Below, one piece after another: positions 12,901-22,700 of a DNA stretch of 23,368 nt. The notes under the pieces are model-generated. The model did no database searches. It was not told the DNA's origin and saw only the letters and a program-made list of their open reading frames with translations. Each line of letters starts with the position of its first letter. Position 1 is the stretch's first letter. Source of the DNA: a virus; the IMG/VR virus record IMGVR_UViG_3300019776_000554, positions 1 through 23,368 of that record; one strand, given 5' to 3'. The position numbers and the translations under genes are program-made.

Positions 12901-13594
12901 TTGCGATATTAAATTAAAGCCCCGAAATTCTGAAGATCCTTTCTGCAAATTTTCGGGATACGCCTCTACCTTTAATGGGGTCGATTCTTACGGCGATACG
13001 ATTTTGCCAAGTGCTTATGACTCGGTAATTAAATCGATCTCCGATGGCTCAATGCCGATGCCCAAAATGTTCATCAATCACAAATCTTGGGATTTACCGA
13101 TTGGGAAATGGACTTCGCTTTCTAAAGATGAGCATGGACTCAAGGCTGAAGGGGAGCTAACCCTTGGAAATCCTCAAAGTCAGGCCGTTAAAGCCTCGCT
13201 AGAGCATGGCACGATTGATGGCCTTTCCATTGGATTTCGCTTAAGTCCTGATGATGTTGAGATGACAGAGCAGGAAGATCAAAAAATCCGAGTCATTAAA
13301 AATATTGCGGATTTAGTTGAGGTCTCTGTGGTGACATTCCCAGCAGATTCAGAGGCCAGAGTCGATCTCTCGAGCGTAAAAAGTGCTTTGGAAATGATTA
13401 ACGATATTCGGGATTTTGAAAATTTCTTGCGTGATGCCGGAGGGTTTTCAAAATCGTTGGCAAAGGCTACGGCAAGCCATGCCAAGCGCATTTTTGCTCA
13501 TCGAGATGATGAGATTGCGTTAGAAGATTTGCAATTGCCATTAGAAGTGCGACAACTCATTGCCGCCAATCTCTCTCATTCACTCAATTTATAA
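12869..13594 (+). CDS. HK97-type prohead protease (peptidase family S78)
   Basis: A 241-aa protein with the S78 core. GYASTFNGVDSYGDTILPSAY leads in, then FINHKSWDLPIGKW with His71, then GTIDGLSIGF with Ser120, and IADLVEVSVVTFPADSEA. These match the His/Ser residues of the phage maturation protease, which removes the capsid protein's N-terminal delta domain. The C-terminal helical extension (residues 170-241) may bind inside the prohead. Its start, with AGGAG upstream, overlaps the portal gene by 32 bases, and the capsid gene follows after 10 bases. Confidence 0.93.
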   Translation: MLLHKSLSLSNCDIKLKPRNSEDPFCKFSGYASTFNGVDSYGDTILPSAYDSVIKSISDGSMPMPKMFINHKSWDLPIGKWTSLSKDEHGLKAEGELTLGNPQSQAVKASLEHGTIDGLSIGFRLSPDDVEMTEQEDQKIRVIKNIADLVEVSVVTFPADSEARVDLSSVKSALEMINDIRDFENFLRDAGGFSKSLAKATASHAKRIFAHRDDEIALEDLQLPLEVRQLIAANLSHSLNL

Positions 13595-13604
13595 GGAAAC
13601 TATC

Positions 13605-14789
13605 ATGAGCGATCAAATTATGGAAATTAAATCCCTTGCCGAAGTGCAAGGTAAGTTATTGGACACCACTAAAGAATTGAAGTCTGCTTTAGAAAAAGCC
13701 AATGGCGAAATCAGCGAATCTCGCAAGACTGAAACTGAAACTCAGGCCACGATTGAGAAACTCTCGATCAAGGCAGCCGAATTAACCGATAAATGCGTAC
13801 TGTTAGAGCGCAAAATCACCGATCAAGAAGTAGCGCATGAAAAACAAGAGGAATCTGCTGGCGAGATGCTGACAAAATCCGAAATGTTTCAAGCGATGCA
13901 AACTGGTCGTGCGAAATATGCTCGTGTTGAAGTCAAAGCCATCATCAACGCTACAGGCCAAAACCAGCCTTTAGTTGCTGATATGCGTGTTCCGGGCATT
14001 GTGGCTAACCCGCAGCGTATTTTGACTATTCGTGATCTATTGCCTATTGGCCGTACAAGCTCGAATTTGATTCAATACACTCGTGAAAACACATTTACCA
14101 ATAACGCTGGCCCACAGTATGTATCTCCAGCCGTTGAGAATGTGACTAAGCCTGAGTCCAACATTACTTTCACTCTAGAGAATGCTCCAGTAGTCACTTT
14201 GGCCCATTGGATTCCAGTATCTCGCCAAGTGTTAGATGATGCGCCTCAGCTGCAATCCTATGTCAATGGTCGTTTAATGTACGGCATGAAATTGATCGAA
14301 GAAGATCAATTGCTCAATGGCGATGGCTTAACTGGCAATATCTCAGGTCTCCTAGATAGCGGCAACTATACGGCTTTTAATCGCCAACAAACTGGGGACA
14401 CAAATATTGATGTTCTTCGCCGAGCCATTACTCAGGCAGCTTTATCCGAATTTACCGCCGATGCGATTGTTCTCAATCCAGAAGATTGGGAAGAGATCGA
14501 GTTGACTAAAAATACGGATGACTCCTACATCATGGCAAACCCTGTAATGTTGGCTGGCCCAACCCTGTGGGGCAAGCGTGTAGTGGCAACCAATAGCATT
14601 GCCCAAGGCACTTTCCTTGTGGCTAATTTTGCTATGGGAGCGCAGCTCTGGGATCGCATGGATGCCGCAGTAGCAATTTCTTATGAAGATGGTGACAACT
14701 TCAAAAAGAATATGGCTACCTTGCTCGCTGAAGAGCGTATCGCTTTGACTGTATTCCGTCCAAGCGCATTTATCTCTGGTTCATTCTAA
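13605..14789 (+). CDS. Major capsid protein, HK97 fold
   Basis: A 394-aa protein. Residues 1-95 are a charged coiled-coil delta domain (LLDTTKELKSALEKANGEIS to VAHEKQEESA), expected to act as internal scaffold and be removed by the upstream protease. The HK97-fold body follows, with VPGIVANPQRILTIRDLLP, then ENAPVVTLAHWIPVSRQVLDDA, NGDGLTGNISGLL and the conserved ending ERIALTVFRPSAFISGSF. ATG 13605 has AAGGAAA upstream; the reading frame extends 15 codons further up without a ribosome site. An intrinsic terminator lies 20 bases after the stop, which would favour capsid over downstream expression. Confidence 0.95.
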   Translation: MSDQIMEIKSLAEVQGKLLDTTKELKSALEKANGEISESRKTETETQATIEKLSIKAAELTDKCVLLERKITDQEVAHEKQEESAGEMLTKSEMFQAMQTGRAKYARVEVKAIINATGQNQPLVADMRVPGIVANPQRILTIRDLLPIGRTSSNLIQYTRENTFTNNAGPQYVSPAVENVTKPESNITFTLENAPVVTLAHWIPVSRQVLDDAPQLQSYVNGRLMYGMKLIEEDQLLNGDGLTGNISGLLDSGNYTAFNRQQTGDTNIDVLRRAITQAALSEFTADAIVLNPEDWEEIELTKNTDDSYIMANPVMLAGPTLWGKRVVATNSIAQGTFLVANFAMGAQLWDRMDAAVAISYEDGDNFKKNMATLLAEERIALTVFRPSAFISGSF

Positions 14790-14809
14790 GTAGTCGTTTT
14801 TAACTAAAT

Positions 14810-14839
14810 CCCGCCTCTAGCGATAGGGGCGGGTTTTTT
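14810..14839 (+). terminator. Intrinsic terminator after the capsid gene
   Basis: CCCGCCTCTA (14810-14819) pairs with TAGGGGCGGG (14824-14833) with one G-U pair around a GCGA tetraloop (GNRA type), followed by six T. It probably limits but does not abolish transcription of the following genes; if the Q-like protein antiterminates, late transcripts would pass it. Confidence 0.9.
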
Positions 14840-14855
14840 ATTGGGAAACCCATTT

Positions 14856-15302
14856 ATGGAAATGGTCGATATTGTTGCTACCTCGAATTTTGTCAATAAC
14901 AAAATCGGTAGTGTCACTCGCAAGCAAAGACTGCGAGTCTCCAAAGTATTAGCCGAAGAATTCATTAGCTTGGGAATTGCCAAGCTAAACCCCCTAATGA
15001 CAGTTTGCCGCAACCAACCAGCATTGACCGAGCCACCGGACGATGGTGGGGGCGAACTGTCTGCATCATCGCAAGTGGCCCAAGCCTCACCCAAGAAGAC
15101 TGCGATCTTATTGCAAGGTGCGCCTTGTGGAAGTCCATCGCAGTCAATGACAGTTTCCAACGATTACCCAGCGCCGATGTTCTCTGGGCCTGTGATGGAG
15201 CATGGTGGCGAGTCCACTACGAAAAAGTCAAACAAAGCTACCAAGGCGAGTGCTGGACGCAAGACCATAAAACTTCGCTCAGATTTGGAATTAATCGAGT
15301 AG
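14856..15302 (+). CDS. Small post-capsid protein with C-terminal part overlapping the next gene out of frame
   Basis: A 148-aa frame from ATG 14856. The first 45 residues (MEMVDIVATSNFVNNKIGSV, then RLRVSKVLAEEFISLGIAKL) look like the short beta-rich proteins often found right after capsid genes. The remaining roughly 100 residues are low complexity (EPPDDGGGELSASSQVAQAS, later a Lys-rich ESTTKKSNKATK) and lie entirely within the 5' part of the next gene in another frame. Either both frames are used or a former stop has been lost. The N-terminal part is more believable than the tail. An alternative ATG is at 14862. Confidence 0.55.
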   Translation: MEMVDIVATSNFVNNKIGSVTRKQRLRVSKVLAEEFISLGIAKLNPLMTVCRNQPALTEPPDDGGGELSASSQVAQASPKKTAILLQGAPCGSPSQSMTVSNDYPAPMFSGPVMEHGGESTTKKSNKATKASAGRKTIKLRSDLELIE

Positions 15303-15649
15303 GCAGCGTTGATAGGCCCGGCCTTGGGAAAGAAGGAATTATTCACCAAGGCGGCAATGGTGGTTATCAAGCGATCAATTTAGCGTGGTTATGGGGTGCA
15401 AAACGCATCCTCACCATTGGCCTTGATTGCAAGCCCGGAGCGCATGGCAAAGCCCATTGGTTTGGCCAGCATGGTCGCAATTTATCAAAAGTACAGAACT
15501 ATAAGCATTGGAACAATGCTTTCCCACAACTGGCCGCTGATTTAGCCCAAGAAGGCGTTGAGGTATTCAACCTCTCTCGAGAAACGGCTCTGGATTGTTT
15601 TCCTCGAATGACTCTTGAAGAGGCCATTCTCAAATTTAAGGATGAGTAA
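15005..15649 (+). CDS. Glycosyltransferase-like phage protein (DUF115/sialyltransferase-type pattern)
   Basis: A 214-aa frame from TTG 15005, which has no good ribosome site. The frame is open from 14969 but contains no ATG in the right place. Coding character is clear from GRTVCIIASGPSLTQEDCDL near residue 16 (a nucleotide-binding-type loop), then SADVLWACDGAWWRVHYEKV, LTIGLDCKPGAHGKAHWFG and the ending LSRETALDCFPRMTLEEAI. Phage proteins with this CIASGPSLT opening and H-W pair are relatives of the DUF115/6-hydroxymethylpterin-like and sialyltransferase-like Rossmann enzymes, with no proven phage role. It precedes a GT2-like gene with a 1-base overlap (TAATG), so they probably act together. 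Confidence 0.75.
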   Translation: MPQPTSIDRATGRWWGRTVCIIASGPSLTQEDCDLIARCALWKSIAVNDSFQRLPSADVLWACDGAWWRVHYEKVKQSYQGECWTQDHKTSLRFGINRVGSVDRPGLGKEGIIHQGGNGGYQAINLAWLWGAKRILTIGLDCKPGAHGKAHWFGQHGRNLSKVQNYKHWNNAFPQLAADLAQEGVEVFNLSRETALDCFPRMTLEEAILKFKDE

Positions 15650-16344
15650 TGCTGACATTGATTACCTTAACTGGCAATCGCCCGAAGGCATGGGCTTTAT
15701 GTGAATTCTTTATGCATCGCCAAACCTATCAAGGAGCGGTGCGCTGGATCATTGTTGATGATGGCGAGATCGCCCAGCCCATAGCATTTAAGCGTGATGG
15801 CTGGACATTAGAAGTCGTTCGGCCCGAACCATTTTGGCAAGAAGGGCAGAACACCCAATCTCGCAACTTGATTGCCGCATTAGAGCAAGTCAATGATCAG
15901 GATCGGATTGTCTTTATTGAAGATGATGATTGGTACTCCCCTCATTGGCTATCTATCGTAGATGAAAAGCTCAACGAGGCCGATTTAGTTGGTGAGCGTT
16001 TTGCTTTTTATTACAACATCCAACTCAAGCAATGGCAGCAATTAAAAAATGGCTCACATTCAAGCCTTTGCTCTACGGCTATTAAGGGAAAGGCAATTGC
16101 CGTTCTCAAACAGATTAGTCAAGTTAATCACAAGTTTATCGATCTCGCCTTATGGCGAACACCAATGCCTCGCCGTTTGTTTACAGGCGGCAATGTCATT
16201 GGCATGAAGGGATTGCCGGGTCGTGGTGGTATCGGAATGGGCCACCAACGCCAGCCGCAATTTAAACCTGATCAATCAGGTGAAGTTTTACGCAAGATGA
16301 TCGGCGAGGATGCCGATCTTTATTTCAATTTAAACCTTAATTAA
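15649..16344 (+). CDS. GT2-like (GT-A fold) glycosyltransferase
   Basis: A 231-aa protein with a GT-A layout. An N-terminal strand and helix with Arg (LTLITLTGNRPKAWALCEFF) is followed by WIIVDDGE (first Asp pair near residue 37) and SRNLIAALEQV. RIVFIEDDDWYSPHW supplies the D-x-D-type metal/nucleotide-sugar site near residues 91-95. A later GMKGLPGRGGIGMGH is a Gly-rich loop specific to this protein. The family moves sugars from nucleotide donors. AAGGA lies 7 bases before the start. With the preceding gene it forms a two-enzyme cassette between the capsid and giant-protein genes, so a virion protein is a likely target; this is inference. Confidence 0.85.
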   Translation: MLTLITLTGNRPKAWALCEFFMHRQTYQGAVRWIIVDDGEIAQPIAFKRDGWTLEVVRPEPFWQEGQNTQSRNLIAALEQVNDQDRIVFIEDDDWYSPHWLSIVDEKLNEADLVGERFAFYYNIQLKQWQQLKNGSHSSLCSTAIKGKAIAVLKQISQVNHKFIDLALWRTPMPRRLFTGGNVIGMKGLPGRGGIGMGHQRQPQFKPDQSGEVLRKMIGEDADLYFNLNLN

Positions 16345-16355
16345 GGAGTTTTATC

Positions 16356-16745
16356 ATGGCAAAATTTGCTCACGCTGATGTTTTAGATCAAGGCCCAAAC
16401 TTTATTAAAACCAACTGCACTAAAATGGCAGTCGTAGTTTCATATACCTTTGGTGATTCTTACGCAACTGTTACTGGCGGCTCAAATATTTTGGCTGAAG
16501 CCACAATGTCTTCAACCGATTTCACCTTAGCAACTGCAACCAATGATCGCACCCTCACTACTGCTGCGGGTAAGAGCGATTCTTCAGCAAACAATACAGG
16601 CGCAGCATCTCACCTAGTATTTCTTGATGTATCCAATACTAAAGTTTTATGGGTAACTGAAGAGACATCTGGTCAGACAATTACGACAGGAAATGTCGTG
16701 AACTTTCCGCAATTAGTCTATACCGCCAAGCAGCCAACTGCTTAA
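16356..16745 (+). CDS. Small beta-rich virion-type protein
   Basis: A 129-aa protein with a perfect ribosome site (AAGGAG) upstream. It starts MAKFAHADVLDQGPNFIKTN, followed by alternating strands (VVVSYTFGDSYATV, DFTLATATNDRTLTTAAG) and a conserved-looking end: GAASHLVFLDVSNTKVLWVT, then TTGNVVNFPQLVYTA. This matches a widespread family of small phage proteins encoded just before fibre or neck genes, often annotated as head decoration or structural protein. No enzyme motif is present. Assignment to the virion is family memory plus context. Confidence 0.7.
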   Translation: MAKFAHADVLDQGPNFIKTNCTKMAVVVSYTFGDSYATVTGGSNILAEATMSSTDFTLATATNDRTLTTAAGKSDSSANNTGAASHLVFLDVSNTKVLWVTEETSGQTITTGNVVNFPQLVYTAKQPTA

Positions 16746-16751
16746 TCGGCT

Positions 16752-16769
16752 TTACTAAGGCTTTAGTAA
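16752..16769 (+). promoter_or_regulatory. Hairpin covering the ribosome site of the giant gene
   Basis: TTACTAAGGCTTTAGTAA is a near-perfect dyad (7 of 8 pairs) ending one base before the GTG start at 16770. It includes the only Shine-Dalgarno-like bases AAGG (16757-16760). Folding would hide the site and lower translation. The stem is AU-rich and weak, so the effect may be small. Confidence 0.4.
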
Positions 16770-19700
16770 GTGTCCATCACTTTCCAAACCCCGGGGGCAG
16801 TAGCTTACTCGTCCCCGCAAAACGCAACTTCAATTTCGGTAGCGTATCCCGCATCGAATGCAGTAGGGGAGAAGCTCATTCTTATTTTGGGAATGAAACC
16901 CACAGTTGCCAACGGCGGATCGGTATCTACGCCCGGATCTTGGAATTTAGTAACAAGCCTTACTGGGGCAGGAGGTTATGGCTCAACGCTCGGTGCTGAT
17001 ACAGGCAATACTAATCTTTTTGTCTATGAGCGCACAGTTCCGGCGGGTGGATTAAGTGGCAATTTAAGTATTACTTTATCTGGCAGCAATATAAGCTGGG
17101 CTTTTATGGCCCGCTTAACCAATACTTCTTTGTACTCATGGGATAGCATTGCAGCGGCAACGGGTAGTCAAACGGCTGCGGGTAATGTCAATATTACTTT
17201 TGGCTCAAACCCGGGGGTCACGGCTAATGATTACATCATTGGCGCAATGTGCATACCAACTGATATTGGCGGCGGCACAAATTTCTCCGCTGAGGCTTTC
17301 TCGCAAACGAGCGTCACCTTTGGCACAGTAACTGAAATTAATGAGCCACAATCTGGAACGGGTAATGATATTGGCGGATTTTCGTGTCGATCATTAGTTA
17401 GTAGCGGAACGGGGTCAGCTAACCCAGTAATGACGGCAACTTTTGGCACGACTAATACCAATATTCGAGGCCCAGCCGTATTCGTTCGGATTCGTGAGAA
17501 ATTAACCACTAATAATTTAACGGGCAATAACTGTAATCAACCCAATACAACCACTACTGGCGCATGGTCTGGCCCAGTAACTTTAACAGGCAATAACTGC
17601 AATCAATCTAATAAAACCACAATGGGTGGCATTGGACTGACAGGTAATCGCTATTGGGTGGGTGGTACAGGAACTTGGGACGGAACGGATACCTCGCATT
17701 GGTCAGATATTTCGGGGGGCGCATCGGGCGCATCCGTACCAACATCGACCAATGATGTCTTTTTTGATAGCAACTCTAATACCGGAACTTCGGCTTTTAC
17801 TGTCTCAGTTTTAACAACGGCAGGAAACTGTCGGGATTTAAAAATTTGCACACTAGATGGTGCGATGACGCTATATCCCGACAAAGAAATTAATATTTAC
17901 GGGAATCTTGCTTGTCCAACTACCAACTTTAGTCTGCAATACAATTTTGTAAATATTAATCTTGTCAAAGCATCGGGTTCAGCGACTATTGATTTGCATG
18001 GTGGGTCTAATCTTGCGAATTTGCGATTAAGTGTTAATGGTGACGCAACATTTACCTTAATTAACCATCTTGATGTTGGTACATCTTTAAATTTAATAAA
18101 AGGCACTCTTGATTTTGCTAATTACGATGTCAGAATTGGCGGATTTGGTTCAACTGGAAATGATGTTAGAACTTTATATTTACGCAACAGTAATATATAT
18201 TCGGGAAATGTGAATGTAAGCGGCAATAATTTCACTTTAGATTGTGGCAATTCCACTTGGCATCAAATTTCAAGCACTTTTGGTTGGTCAGGCTCTTATC
18301 GTTTTTGGATATTGGATTGTGCCGCTGACTTTAGCAATATTTGGGTATCAGGCACACATACTTTTCACGATTTAACTCGCACCTCTGCAATCAATGGCGT
18401 AGGATTTTTATTTGATAACGGCGCAACATTTGAGGCGCTCACAATCAGCGGGACATCTGGCAATTTAGTTAGATTAGGTACAAATAATGGCACGAATCAA
18501 TGGACTTGTACTGTTACATCAGGTGTTGTTGATCTTGATTATTTAAATCTAAGTTACAGCACCGCTACTGGTGGTGCGGTGTTTTATGCTGGCTCACATT
18601 CCACTAATGGCGGTAATAATATTAATTGGAATTTTGCTGATCCAGTTTATGTTACTTTAACTGGCAATAGCGTAAATCAGCCCAATACAAGCACAACGGG
18701 CGCTATTGAAGCCTTTGAAGCTCGTTACTGGGTAGGCGGTGCTGGAACTTGGGATGCCAGCTCGACAACGCATTGGTCAGCATCATCGGGCGGTGGAGGC
18801 GGAGCATCCGTTCCCAATTCAGCAACGAATGTTTTTTTTAATGGCTCATCTGATACGGGAACGGGCTTTACTGTCACCTTGTCAGGAACGATTGCTTGTC
18901 GTAATTGGACTGTCGAAAATCACGATGTCACCATAACTTTTGATGGCAGCCCAACCTTATCGGTATATAAAGATATTCGCTGGATTCCAGTTAGCACCAA
19001 CATTTCAGCAAGTGGTCTAAGTGGTACTTGTAAATTGGTTGGGGGCGCTGGCGCATCTCAAAGCATTTTATTTAACAACATCACAGTTGGTCTTAATTTA
19101 CGCTTTGATGGCACAAGCACAACGACCTATAACTTTGCAAGTGACTTTACGGGTAACTCCAATTCGGTATTCACTTTAATCAATGGTATTTTAAATACCG
19201 CCAATTACACCCTTAGCGTGGATCATTGGACTACCTCAGCTGGTACATCCACTACCAATCTGGGTTCTTCTTTAATTATTATCTCTGGTTGGCAAGGTTT
19301 AAATTATGTAGCGGGTAGCACAATTAATGCTGGCACTTCAACTGTGCGCTTTACAACTACTGCTGGTGTTACTGGCAACATTACCTTACCTAATTACACT
19401 TTAAATAATATTGAATTCCCCAGCACAAGCAAAAACGATTTTATTATTAACCAAGACGGCGGTAATTTAAATTGTAATAATTTGTCCATAACTAACGCCA
19501 CAAACGGGCGTAAATATTTCATCCTAGGAAGCTCAACCTCAGTAAGTGGTTTTGTCAATCTGACCATTGCTGGCACATTCACAGTTACTGGCAGTAGTCA
19601 TAAAAATTGTTCAGTCTTTATACCTAATTTTTTCCTTTACACATCGCCCACGACAATTAGTGCAAATGCCGTTAGCCTTAGTTATGTTAACTTTTTGGGT

Positions 19701-22700
19701 ATTGCCGCCACAGGATCAGCAGCTCCGTTTTCGGGAACTTCAATTGGTAATATTGGGTTTAATTCAGGAATTACCTTTACCACCCCTAAAACGACCTACT
19801 TTAGAGGTGCGGCTGGCACGACTGTTTGGGATGGCAGCAATGTCTTTAGTGCCACTAGTGGTGGGGCGGGGGCAGAGGCAAATTATCCTTTGCCACAAGA
19901 TACAGTTATCGTTGATGAAAATACGCTATCAAGTACGATCAGCTCGACAAGTAGCAATATTCGGATAGAGTTTTCTACCTTTGATGCCAGCACTCGCACG
20001 ACTGCTTTAACTTTTTCACGAAATTCAGCAATTTTTGTTGGAGGCCAAGCGGGTGCAATTAAAACTCCCGCTGCAATCACATGGACTGCAACTGGAGATG
20101 GAATTTATATCCATTCTGATTGCGATTTAGATATTGTCAATGCGTTAAATACTCCCATTACTATGCGGGTACGCAAACAAGGCACACCATCAAGCGGCAC
20201 AGTTAAATTACTTCGCAACTTAACGCATAACAGTCAATATGGATTGACCAATATTGGCGGCACACTCGATTTAAACGGATTTACTTTAAAGGTGTGGAAT
20301 TACACATCTGGCACTATTGCTACAACCGCTAGTAATCTGCGTGGGCTTTGGATTCATGGTGGCGCAATGCAAATTGAGTATTCCGCTACTTTTTCAATTC
20401 ATTTTGATTGCACTTATAACCTTGGCCATACTTTTGTAGATGGTGAGTATGTTGATTTGGTAGGTAGTCATCCCGCAGATACCATAAGAGTTAATGGTGG
20501 TAGTAGTGCAGGGTTAGATAATGCTCCGAGCATTCGACTCAATGGTGCTTATAGCGCATATTACACATCCACTACTTATTACAACAGTATTGATGCCACC
20601 AATGGTAGTGGTAGCTTAACAATTGGCAACTCGAAAGAATATTACGGCGATATTACTCTTGGTTCAAGTGTGACCATGACTGCGGACGGAACAGGTTTTA
20701 CTTTCATTGGCAGTAAAAATAGTGCAATTAATTCCAATGGTGTTAGTTTTAAATGTCCCATTACGATTAATAAATCGGTGGGATACGATGTCACGCTATC
20801 GAGCAATGTCACTATTACAGATGGATATAATTTATATTTGACCCAAGGCAATATTAGCCTTAGTAGCTACACCTTCCAAGTCAATCGCTTTTCTGTTACA
20901 GGAACATCCAGCCGTACTATTAAATTTGATACTGGCACGATTGCCGTTTCGGAAAATGGAACTCCTTGGGCAAACAGCAATGCAACTAATTTAAGTATTA
21001 CTGGGCAAAGCACCGGAAAAATTAAATTACTTAGCACTACTGGGTCATCTAATTTTCAAGGTCAAGGATTATCGTATCCCAATTTAGAACTGGCGGGTGC
21101 GGGTGATATTGCAGTTACGGGCGCAAATACTTTTTATAATTTGACCAATTCGGTTCAGCCCGCCTCGATTACGCTACCAGCATCGACAACCACTACCTTT
21201 GAATCATTTAGCCTTCGGGGTACGGCGGGCAATTTAGTCGTAGTTAAATCAAGCAGCTCAACATTAAAAGCCACGCTCTATAAAGCGTCTGGCGATGTGG
21301 ATTGTAATTATCTCAATATTAATGACAATGCGGCAACAGGGATTTCGGCATGGTATGCGGGCGCAAATAGTACGGATGGCCTTGATAACACCGGATGGAT
21401 TTTTGCGAACAAGCCTGTAGCAAAAAATCTCACCGGAAATAATTGCAATCAACCCAATACCACGACAACGGGTGCGATTACTCGAGTTCTGACGCTCACC
21501 GGAAATAATTGCAATCAACCCAACACCACTACATCGGGTGCAATCTCTCAAACGCATAAATTAACTGGGGCAAGCTGCAATCAACGCAATACCACCACAA
21601 CCGGGGCAATTAATCGCACACTCACGCTCACCGGAAATAATTGCAATCAACCCAACACCACTACAACGGGAGCGATTAGCCGAGTCTTAACGCTGACTGG
21701 GAACAACTGTAAACAACCAAATTCCACTACAAGCGCAGCAATCAATCGAACTCTCACGCTAACTGGTAATAATGTCAATCAGCCGAACACAACCACGACA
21801 GGGCGGATCGCTCGGGTTCAAACGATTACTGGGAATAATTGCAACCAACCAAATACGACCACGACTGGTGCGATTACTCGAGTTTTAACCTTAACTGGGA
21901 ATAATTGTAATCAGGCCAATAGAACAACTACAGGGCAAGTAACTAAAGAGCAAATGCTGACTGGCAACAATGTTCAGCAAGTCAATAAATCTACCAATGC
22001 CAGTATTACGCAAACCCATAAGATTTATGGCAATAATGTTCAGCAAAGCAACCGATCAAGTTCGAGCGCAATTAGTCAAACCCATAAACTGACTGGGAAT
22101 AGTTGTCAGCAAGCCAATCAGAGTACCAGCGGGGCTATTAATAGAACTCTGACCCTTACTGGCAATAGTGTTCAGCAAGCTAACAAATCAACCTCGGCGG
22201 GGATTAGTCAAACCCATATTCTCTCGGGTGCAAACTGCCACCAATCCAATCGTTCGAGTAATGGTCAAGTCTCATTATTTGAGGATTTGATTGGCAATAA
22301 TGTCACGCAACACAATTACTCAACCTCAGCCAGTATTAGCCAGACCCATAAGATATATGGCAATAATGTTAACCAGCCCAATAGCTCTGCAACGGGAGCG
22401 ATTTATAAAACCCTGACGCTCACCGGGAACAATGTTCAGCAAAGTAATCGGTCAAGCTCGGCAGCAATTAGTCAGACCCATAAATTAGTCGGGGCGAACT
22501 GTCAGCAAAGTAATCGATCAACTAGCGGCGCAGTTATTCAGACTCAAACCCTAGTTGGTAACTCTGTTTATCAAAGCAATTTGTGCGAGCAAGGGGCAAT
22601 TAGCCAAACGCATATTTTGGCTGGCAACAATGTTAATCAACCCAATAAATCGACTAGCGCATCAATTGGCGGCACGATCACTCTGACTGGGAATAATGTT

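Noticed and set aside
13560-13604. Upstream extension of the capsid protein
   Set aside because: It overlaps the end of the protease gene and has no ribosome site, whereas ATG 13605 has AAGGAAA.
14841-14855. TTG start of the post-capsid ORF at 14841
   Set aside because: It lies directly against the terminator's T-run with no ribosome site; ATG 14856 is the more natural start.
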